Positions 5,714 through 10,728 of a stretch of DNA of 10,728 nt are shown one piece after another; the stretch's first letter is position 1; every line of letters begins with the position of its first letter. The DNA comes from an uncultured Ignavibacteria bacterium. Lineage in GTDB: Bacteria; Bacteroidota; Ignavibacteria; SZUA-365. Under the pieces are notes generated by a model. That model did no database searches. It saw only the letters and a program-made list of their open reading frames with translations, and was not told the DNA's origin. The stretch covers positions 1 through 10,728 of the forward strand of contig CAJXSA010000110.1 in NCBI GenBank assembly GCA_913060595.1, given 5' to 3'. Position numbers and translations under genes: made by a program.

Positions 5714-7405
5714 TCAGCGCCTGAGACCGGTGTTCCAGATGTATTTCAACCGCGCATCGTAATACGTATCCTGCACATCCTCGAACAGGGTGATGATGGG
5801 CACGTCCCAGCTCCCTGTGAGCTTGCGCAGGAAGCGCTCGAGCTCCCCGCGGCGTTCGCGCGCCTCGGTCATGTTGCGGCCGAACACCTGGATCTCGATT
5901 TCAAAAATCTGCTGACGCGGCGCGCTGCGGATCAGATGCAGCATCTGTATGAAGGACTTCGCGTTTTCCTGCACCGCGCTGCCACGGCCGAACAGCTCCG
6001 TGAACACCCACGACATGGTTTCGGTGGGATTGTATGTGCTGCCGCGCAGCGGGGTGGGATCCCGTCCGTCAGGAATGCCGTCGCCGTCGGTGTCCGGGTT
6101 GCGCGGATCGGTCATCAGTCCGAAAATCTCGCTGTAATCGGTCGCGCGGTCGTTGTCGGTGTCGGGTTTTTTCGGATCCGTGTTGAAGCGCAGTTCCGCT
6201 TCGTCGTACAGTCCGTCCGCGTCGAAGTCCTCGTCGTAGGGCCGCAGTCCCATGCTGCTCTCTTCTCCGTCCGCAAGTCCGTCGCCGTCGGTGTCCGCCA
6301 TCAGGGGCGACGAACGCGTTTCCGCCCCGTCGGGGATGCCGTCTCCGTCGGTGTCGTGGCGGAGCGGATCGGTGCCGTGCGCCAGTTCGACGCTGTCGTT
6401 GAGTCCGTCACTGTCGGTGTCCGTGCGCGTGGGATTGCTGCCGATCACCGTCTCCTGCATGTCGTCGAGGCCGTCGTCGTCGCTGTCTTTTTTTAGCGGA
6501 TTCGATCCCCAGCGATGCACCTCGTCCCCGTCGCGCAGTCCGTCACTGTCGGTGTCCGGGAACAGCGGGGACGTCCCGGCCGCGATCTCCTCGTCGTCAC
6601 GCAGTCCGTCGCCGTCGGTATCGGCGTTGTAGGGATCGGTGCGCGTCTGCAGACGCTCGTCACGATTGAGCAGTCCGTCGTAGTCCGAATCCTTGTCCGG
6701 TTCCGGGAAGGCGTACGTGAAACCGAGGCCCGCCGTCAGGTAGGTATCCGCCCATTCCCCGTATTCCATTCCGTCCAGGTAATCCGTGAACGTCGGATGC
6801 AGAGACGTGTGCAGGGTGATGGAAAAATGATCCGTCAGCATGTAATCGAACATGGCTGTCAGCGGCACGCCGACGGTCCACTTGCCGTAGGCCTCCTGCG
6901 GCCGGGGCAGGGCGTCCCCGTTCTTGTTCATCGGCGAATAGTAGGTCAGCTCCAGTCCGCCACCGAGGAACAGCTCGGCCTGCGGTCCGATGCGCGTGCG
7001 CCAGAGAGCCTGTGCGTACAGGGGCATGGCGAAGGTGCGGTTGATATCCCCGATGCGCACGCGGCTCGTATCGAAATACCGGAGCATGGTGCCGTCCGCT
7101 CTCCACTGCAGGTCATAAAAGCCGATGCCCGTCATCGCGTACAGGGATCCTCGACCGCCGCGGAAATCGAGGATATGCCGGCGCAGCGTCAGCGCTCCTC
7201 CGATGGAAAAACGCGTGTCGGAAAAATCATCGAGCAGCTTGGTCGTCCCCCCCTGCATGCTCAGTATCCATTCGCGCGGCGTGATGGAGAGATCTTCCTG
7301 TGCATGCAGCGCCGGGGCAGTGATGCAGAGCAGGATGAAAACGGCGGGAAGAAAGGTGCGGGGAAAGACATGCGGACGGTGTTGCGGGAAATGCGGTTGG
7401 GACAC
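5714..7405 (-). CDS. Putative outer-membrane protein with ten thrombospondin type 3 (Ca-binding) repeats
   Basis: This is a 563-residue protein if it starts at GTG 7405. That start is chosen because GGAG (7414-7411) sits 5 nt upstream; an in-frame ATG at 7435 would add 10 residues and has no ribosome binding site. A signal peptide covers residues 1-35 (long polar n-region, AVFILLCITA core, ALHA then Q). Residues 36-233 alternate aromatic and polar strands (RFSIGGALTLR, AELFLGGGLELTYYSP, TYLTAGLGFTYAF), as in an eight-stranded OmpA-like barrel. Residues 237-452 hold ten DxDxDG-type repeats, and 453-563 form a C-terminal domain. That domain has the helix FGRNMTEARERRGELERFLR, reminiscent of the OmpA peptidoglycan-binding helix, but lacks the canonical GHTD motif. 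A structural or adhesive envelope role is likely. The gene is convergent with the PDZ phosphatase (21-bp gap) and follows the methyltransferase by 77 bp, so it may be read through from the larB operon. Confidence 0.8.
   Translation of the reverse strand: MSQPHFPQHRPHVFPRTFLPAVFILLCITAPALHAQEDLSITPREWILSMQGGTTKLLDDFSDTRFSIGGALTLRRHILDFRGGRGSLYAMTGIGFYDLQWRADGTMLRYFDTSRVRIGDINRTFAMPLYAQALWRTRIGPQAELFLGGGLELTYYSPMNKNGDALPRPQEAYGKWTVGVPLTAMFDYMLTDHFSITLHTSLHPTFTDYLDGMEYGEWADTYLTAGLGFTYAFPEPDKDSDYDGLLNRDERLQTRTDPYNADTDGDGLRDDEEIAAGTSPLFPDTDSDGLRDGDEVHRWGSNPLKKDSDDDGLDDMQETVIGSNPTRTDTDSDGLNDSVELAHGTDPLRHDTDGDGIPDGAETRSSPLMADTDGDGLADGEESSMGLRPYDEDFDADGLYDEAELRFNTDPKKPDTDNDRATDYSEIFGLMTDPRNPDTDGDGIPDGRDPTPLRGSTYNPTETMSWVFTELFGRGSAVQENAKSFIQMLHLIRSAPRQQIFEIEIQVFGRNMTEARERRGELERFLRKLTGSWDVPIITLFEDVQDTYYDARLKYIWNTGLRR
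6050..6697 (-). repeat. Ten tandem thrombospondin type 3 calcium-binding repeats
   Basis: Within the outer-membrane protein gene, an aspartate-rich unit recurs every 18-26 codons: DSDYDG, DTDGDG, DTDSDG, DSDDDG, DTDSDG, DTDGDG, DTDGDG, DFDADG, DTDNDR and DTDGDG. Most are followed by a glutamate and a G-[TS]-[DNS]-P turn. Nine of the ten keep the calcium-loop glycine; the ninth has Arg. On the plus strand this appears as a recurrent CCGTC.CNGTCGGTGTC. One 22-base stretch is identical at 6402-6423 and 6537-6558. Confidence 0.92.
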
Positions 7406-7447
7406 GGGTACTCCGGGATACCGTTCGGGAAACATGCGTGATGTGGG

Positions 7448-7483
7448 AGAAAGCCTCGCGACGGGGTCGACCGTCGGCCTTCT
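7448..7483 (-). terminator. Weak hairpin at the end of the methyltransferase gene
   Basis: Read on the minus strand, AGAAGGC-CGACGG, a TCGACC loop, then CCGTCG, a CGAG bulge and GCTTTCT can pair as a 13-bp interrupted stem with one G-T pair. It begins in the stop codon of the methyltransferase gene. There is no clean T tract after it, so it may be an attenuating or Rho-assisted structure rather than a full terminator between that gene and the repeat protein gene. Confidence 0.25.
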
Positions 7484-8466
7484 CAGGTGAAATTCTGTGC
7501 GTCGGGCAGTGCCGGCCGGTTGTACCGGCTGCGCCGGGCCTCCAGCCAGGCCTCCTGCTCCTCCTCCTGGAAGCGCAGTGTCGACGGACTGAACGTGCGG
7601 GTCAGGGACAGGATGTGCTCCGGGGTGCTCCCGCAGCAGCCGCCCACGATGCGGGCGCCGTCTGCGACACAATGCTCCGCAGCGACGGTGAAGCCCTCGA
7701 CGTCGACGTCTCTCCGGGTTTCCTCGTGCGCACCGGGTTCGGGATTGCCCGTGTTCGCGTATGCGCCCGTGGGAAGCGCGGTCGCTTCCCGCAGCATGGC
7801 GTGCGCGCGACGGATGTGCAGCGCGGAAACGCAGTTGACCAGGAGCGCGGCAGGTGCGTGGCGTGCCACGGTGCCGGCCGCGTCGGCGAGCGTCTCGCCG
7901 GAAAGGAGGCGTCCCTCCGCGTCGCAGACGAAGCTGACCGCGAATTCCTTCCCGGTCGCCGCGCATGCGGCCGCAGCCGCGTCGGCCTCGCGCACGCTCA
8001 TCATGGTTTCAACGAGAAGGACATCCGCCCCGTACATCGCGAGCTGCGCGGCCTGACGGGCATGCTCCTCCTGCAATTCCGCGGCGGAAGGAACGAGATC
8101 GGGACTGTAACAGTCCTCCACCGGGGCCAGTCCGCCCGCGACGAGCACGGGACGCGCCGGGTGATAGCGTTCCCGGGCCTCGAAGGCGAGTTCGACGGCG
8201 CGCAGGTTCCATTCCTCCCAGCGATCACCATATCCCGCGCGCGCGAGGGCGCGCTCGTTGCTTCGAAAGGTGTTCGTGGTGATGATGTCCGCCCCTGCGT
8301 GCAGCATGTGAAAATGAATATTGCGCACGACGTGGGGCGCCCGAAGAAGGGCGTTGGCCGACCAGAGCGGCAGGCCGATGTCCACGCCCTGCGCATGGAG
8401 CTCGGTTCCCATGGCGCCGTCGAGAATGACGACGGGTTTCTGCGCGAGCAATGCGGATAGTGTCAT
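7483..8466 (-). CDS. Homocysteine S-methyltransferase (MetH N-terminal / MmuM-type)
   Basis: This is a 327-residue TIM-barrel enzyme of the Pfam homocysteine S-methyltransferase family. It transfers a methyl group to homocysteine to give methionine, and its zinc activates the homocysteine thiol. The signature residues are all visible: DGAMGTEL at 16-23, DIITTNTF at 60-67, LVETM at 151-155, and the three zinc cysteines C212 (VNCVS) and C277/C278 (GGCCGS). It is a stand-alone domain about the size of MmuM or YitJ-N. There are no folate, B12 or MTHFR domains, so the methyl donor (S-methylmethionine, SAM or another) cannot be told. A charged tail of about 27 residues follows the barrel. Its ATG overlaps the larE stop codon (ATGA), so it is translationally coupled to nickel-pincer cofactor genes. 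That partnership is unexpected. Family assignment is secure; the substrate is not. Confidence 0.92.
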   Translation of the reverse strand: MTLSALLAQKPVVILDGAMGTELHAQGVDIGLPLWSANALLRAPHVVRNIHFHMLHAGADIITTNTFRSNERALARAGYGDRWEEWNLRAVELAFEARERYHPARPVLVAGGLAPVEDCYSPDLVPSAAELQEEHARQAAQLAMYGADVLLVETMMSVREADAAAAACAATGKEFAVSFVCDAEGRLLSGETLADAAGTVARHAPAALLVNCVSALHIRRAHAMLREATALPTGAYANTGNPEPGAHEETRRDVDVEGFTVAAEHCVADGARIVGGCCGSTPEHILSLTRTFSPSTLRFQEEEQEAWLEARRSRYNRPALPDAQNFT

Positions 8467-9299
8467 AACGGCGTCCGTATGTCTGCGCTCACGCTGCCGG
8501 AGCGAAAAGCCCTGCGGGCGACGTCCCGGTAGCCGAGTTCCTGCAGGATGCCGCGGCAGCGGTCGAGGTCCACGTGTTCGAGCAGGGGGGCATCTATCTC
8601 AACGACGGCCGAACCGTCGCGCACATGACGGACGCGGAAATTCGCGGTGGCGGGAACGGCAAACAGATCGCGCAGCGCCGCTTCGGCCGCTTCCACGCGC
8701 TGCAGATGCGCGGGCGTTGCAGGAACACCGGCCTGCAGACGGGAACGCAGGCACGGGGTCGCCGCGAACTGCCAGTTCGGGAGTCCCGCATGCCGCGACA
8801 GCGCGCGCACCGTTTCCTTGGAGAACGTATCCAGCGGACTCCGCACGCCGAATTCCTGCGCTGCTTTCAGTCCCACGCGCGTGGGATCAGCGGTGTCGTC
8901 GGCATTGGTGCCGTTGTACAGCAGCACATCGCCACCATGCGTGGCGGCGTCACGCGAAACCGCGCGAAGGGCGTCGTATATGTGAGATTTGCAGACATAG
9001 CAGCTCATCCCCTCGTTGGCGACGTAGCGGGGATCGCGGTACTCCTCGATGTGCACGAAGCGAAGCGGTATGCCGATGTGCGCGGCGATATCCTCGGCGA
9101 GCGTGCGCATGTCCGCGGAAACCGACGGAGACAGAGCCATGACGGCTTCGCAATTGGCGGGAAAAACCGTGTGCACCGCCTGCGCGACCAGGCTGCTGTC
9201 CACCCCTCCCGAGAAAGCCACCAGGTTGCGTGCGTCGGCGCTTCCCTCGCGGGCGATGCGTTCGAGCAGCTGCTTATATGTCGTCGGAATGTCTGTCAT
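8463..9299 (-). CDS. larE: ATP-dependent sulfur transferase LarE (nickel-pincer cofactor synthesis)
   Basis: This is a 278-residue cytoplasmic protein, the usual length for LarE (about 270-280). The N-terminal ATP pyrophosphatase PP-loop is SGGVDSS at 30-36. Further landmarks are YNGTNADDTAD (128-138), RSPLDTFSKETVRALSRHAGLP, and TPCLRSRLQAG around C183. LarE adenylates the pyridinium-3,5-biscarboxylate mononucleotide made by LarB and replaces carboxylate oxygen with sulfur, giving after two rounds the dithiocarboxylate that LarC loads with nickel. C183 matches the position of the sacrificial cysteine of Lactobacillus LarE. The additional pair C100/C103 (MSCYVCK) makes this a three-cysteine LarE, the type reported to use an iron-sulfur cluster instead of sacrificing its own cysteine. 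The start at 9299 lies inside larB (26-nt overlap) with no Shine-Dalgarno, implying translational coupling. The stop overlaps the next gene's ATG. Confidence 0.94.
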   Translation of the reverse strand: MTDIPTTYKQLLERIAREGSADARNLVAFSGGVDSSLVAQAVHTVFPANCEAVMALSPSVSADMRTLAEDIAAHIGIPLRFVHIEEYRDPRYVANEGMSCYVCKSHIYDALRAVSRDAATHGGDVLLYNGTNADDTADPTRVGLKAAQEFGVRSPLDTFSKETVRALSRHAGLPNWQFAATPCLRSRLQAGVPATPAHLQRVEAAEAALRDLFAVPATANFRVRHVRDGSAVVEIDAPLLEHVDLDRCRGILQELGYRDVARRAFRSGSVSADIRTPL

Positions 9300-10071
9300 G
9301 CGAGCGTCGCTGAACGAGGAGATTGATGCGATGCGCCGCGGCGGCGGCGCCGATACCGTTGTCGATGTTCACCGTCGTCACCCCCGGGGCGCAGCTGCCC
9401 AGCATGGAGAGCAAGGCGTTGATGCCGCCGTCGTTCACGCCATACCCCACGGATGTCGGCAGGCCGATGACGGGGATGGGAAGCAGTCCCGCGAGCACGG
9501 ACGGCAGTGCGGCCTCCATGCCTGCGACACAGATGCAGACGTTGCAGCGCGACACGTCGGGCACGACCTGCAGCAGGCGCTCGATGCTGGCCACACCGAC
9601 GTCGGCGAAGCGCTGCACAGAGCTGCCGGCATAGATGCAGGCGAGCTCCGCTTCCTCCGCGGTCGCGAGATCCGACGTTCCTGCCGTCACGATGGCGACA
9701 CTTCCCGTGCCGCTTTCCGGGGCGCGCATGCCGAAAACCGCCGTGCGCGAGCGCGCGTAATACCGCGACGCCCAGTTCTCGTCCGACAGCCGCCGGTACA
9801 GCTCTTCAGACAGCCGGGAAACCAGGATGTTCTCCTGTCCGCGCTCACGCAGGGACTGCAGAATGCCCTGCAGCTCGGCCTCCGATTTGTCCGGCGCGTA
9901 CACGACTTCCGGAAACCCCGTCCGTGCGCGTCGTCCGGGATCGAGGCGCGCGTAATCGCCCACGTGCACGTGGCGTTCGAGCTTCTGCAGCTCCGCCCCG
10001 CATTCGGCCGGCGTCATGTCTCCGTCCGCAAGGCGCTGCAGCAGTGTCATGATGACAGTGTTCGCATCCAT
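9274..10071 (-). CDS. larB: Nickel-pincer cofactor biosynthesis protein LarB (NaAD carboxylase/hydrolase)
   Basis: This is a 265-residue cytoplasmic protein. LarB carboxylates nicotinic acid adenine dinucleotide at pyridine C5 and releases AMP, giving the biscarboxylate mononucleotide that LarE sulfurates. Residues 1-110 are the LarB-specific N-terminal part (ARLDPGRRARTGFPEVVYA at 41-59). Residues 124-255 are the PurE-like domain: VAIVTAGTSDLATAEEAELA, VAGMEAALPSVLAGL, PVIGLPTSVGYG and NIDNGIGAAAAAHRIN. The ATG at 10071 was chosen because it gives the family's usual N-terminus and length; the reading frame runs upstream to a further ATG at 10158, but that extension looks like untranslated DNA. 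No good Shine-Dalgarno precedes 10071, and a -10-like TATATT is only 6 nt away, so the mRNA may be leaderless. larB heads the operon and its 3' end overlaps larE by 26 nt. Confidence 0.94.
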   Translation of the reverse strand: MDANTVIMTLLQRLADGDMTPAECGAELQKLERHVHVGDYARLDPGRRARTGFPEVVYAPDKSEAELQGILQSLRERGQENILVSRLSEELYRRLSDENWASRYYARSRTAVFGMRAPESGTGSVAIVTAGTSDLATAEEAELACIYAGSSVQRFADVGVASIERLLQVVPDVSRCNVCICVAGMEAALPSVLAGLLPIPVIGLPTSVGYGVNDGGINALLSMLGSCAPGVTTVNIDNGIGAAAAAHRINLLVQRRSHDRHSDDI

Positions 10072-10077
10072 TCCGTA

Positions 10078-10083
10078 AATATA
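10078..10083 (-). promoter_or_regulatory. larB: Candidate -10 box for a leaderless larB transcript
   Basis: The minus strand reads TATATT, then six bases (TACGGA), then the larB ATG, so transcription would begin at or next to the start codon. The best -35 is GTCGCA 16 bp upstream (3 of 6 to TTGACA). The whole 116-bp divergent gap to the ATPase gene shows no better promoter for either gene. Speculative. Confidence 0.25.
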
Positions 10084-10187
10084 ACCGCCACGGGCTACAT
10101 GCGACAGTACCAAAGAGCCGCACCGCGCATTTTTGCACGTGGCCGGGGAATACGTCATTTTTGCCGTTGTATTTTCTGAGGTACTGC

Positions 10188-10728
10188 ATGCCGCACTGGC
10201 ACACGGAAACAGCGGAAGAGATTTTCCGCCATTTTGATACAGATCCCTCGACCGGACTTTCCGCGGAGGACGTTGCCCGCGCGCGGGAGCGGGGCGGCGC
10301 CAACGAACTTCCGCGTGAAGCGCTGCGGCCGTGGTATGTGACCCTGCTGCTGCAGGTGCACAATCCCATCATCTACATCCTTCTCGTCGCCGCAGTGCTG
10401 ACGGCGTTTCTCGCCGATCCTGCCGACGCCATCGTCATTTTCGCCGTCGTCATCATCAACACGCTGATCGGCTATTTCCAGGAGAGCAAGGCCGAAGCCG
10501 CGCTGCAGGCGCTCAAGGATCTCACCTCCCCGACGGCCCGCGTGCTCCGGCACGGGACACAAATGACGCTGCCGTCGTCCGAACTGGTCTGCGGCGATAT
10601 CGTCATGGTGGAATCCGGCAGCAAGGTGCCGGCGGATATCCGCCTGATCGACGCGCAGGACCTGGTCATCGACGAGTCGATGCTCACCGGCGAAAGCCTG
10701 CATGTGCGCAAGATGCCGGACGCTGTCG
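10188..10728 (+). CDS. P-type cation-transporting ATPase, N-terminal part (3' end outside window)
   Basis: The first 180 codons of a P2-type ATPase are present. Residues 1-45 are a cytoplasmic cation-ATPase N-terminal domain (TGLSAEDVARARERGGANEL). Two transmembrane helices follow, at about 58-76 (NPIIYILLVAAVLTAFL) and 79-98 (ADAIVIFAVVIINTLIGYFQ). The actuator domain then begins: GYFQESKAEAALQALKDL, GDIVMVESGSKVPADIRL, and the dephosphorylation motif TGES at 167-170 (DESMLTGES). The phosphorylation DKTGT motif is beyond the window. The sequence suggests a Ca2+/Mg2+/Na+-pumping class II enzyme rather than a heavy-metal CPx type, since no metal-binding CxxC is present at the N-terminus. The start is supported by GAGG (10178-10181), 6 nt before the ATG. 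It is divergent from larB with a 116-bp gap. The ion transported cannot be decided from this part. Confidence 0.92.
   Translation, partial: MPHWHTETAEEIFRHFDTDPSTGLSAEDVARARERGGANELPREALRPWYVTLLLQVHNPIIYILLVAAVLTAFLADPADAIVIFAVVIINTLIGYFQESKAEAALQALKDLTSPTARVLRHGTQMTLPSSELVCGDIVMVESGSKVPADIRLIDAQDLVIDESMLTGESLHVRKMPDAV

Noticed and set aside
5936..6496. Rightward open frame opposite the type 3 repeats (valine-rich repeats)
   Set aside because: The repeat pattern is the complement of the DTDGDG units. There is no ribosome binding site or domain.
7436..7966. N-terminal extension of the repeat protein frame into the methyltransferase gene
   Set aside because: The extension is Arg/Gly-rich, overlaps the well-supported methyltransferase on the same strand, and precedes a clear signal peptide.
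10072..10158. Upstream ATG extension of larB
   Set aside because: It adds 29 residues with no LarB similarity, reaching into the divergent promoter region. The ATG at 10071 matches family length.

Overview
This is a GC-rich (about 60% by eye), gene-dense chromosomal window. The best clue to its source is the secreted protein at 803-1561, whose C-terminus carries the NYPNPF... and APGVYIYKL hallmarks of the FlgD-like/type IX secretion sorting domain. With the lipoproteins and the thrombospondin type 3 repeat envelope protein, this points to a diderm of the Bacteroidota/Ignavibacteria/Kapabacteria or wider FCB group. Genus cannot be read from the sequence. I see no insertion sequence, phage gene, CRISPR array or tRNA.

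Layout, left to right. (1) The 5' half of prfA (release factor 1) runs leftwards off the window at 531-1. (2) A 271-bp divergent gap carries a promoter-like pair for the rightward secreted-protein gene, which ends at a textbook intrinsic terminator (1588-1620). (3) A rightward three-gene cluster at 1669-5692 encodes a small lipoprotein with a C-terminal membrane helix, a lipoprotein with a C-terminal TPR-like helical segment, and an 852-residue membrane PDZ / 10-helix / GAF-like / SpoIIE-type PP2C phosphatase. (4) A leftward set of genes at 10071-5714 meets it tail to tail with only 21 bp between them. In transcription order these are larB, larE, a homocysteine S-methyltransferase, and a putative outer-membrane protein with ten Ca-binding type 3 repeats. 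The first three overlap and are almost certainly one operon. (5) Divergent from larB, a P-type cation ATPase starts at 10188 and leaves the window after 180 codons.

How the genes may work together. LarB and LarE make the dithiolated precursor of the nickel-pincer nucleotide cofactor. The nickel-inserting LarC and the lactate racemase LarA are not in this window. The co-translated homocysteine methyltransferase is an unexplained partner. The cluster at 1669-5692 looks like an envelope-sensing unit: periplasm-facing lipoproteins plus a phosphatase that should act on a cytoplasmic anti-sigma-antagonist (RsbV-like) protein, but no kinase or antagonist partner is encoded here. Most genes belong to known families. 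The parts most worth a second look are the larBE-methyltransferase operon, the architecture of the PDZ-PP2C sensor, and the non-canonical C-terminus of the type 3 repeat protein.
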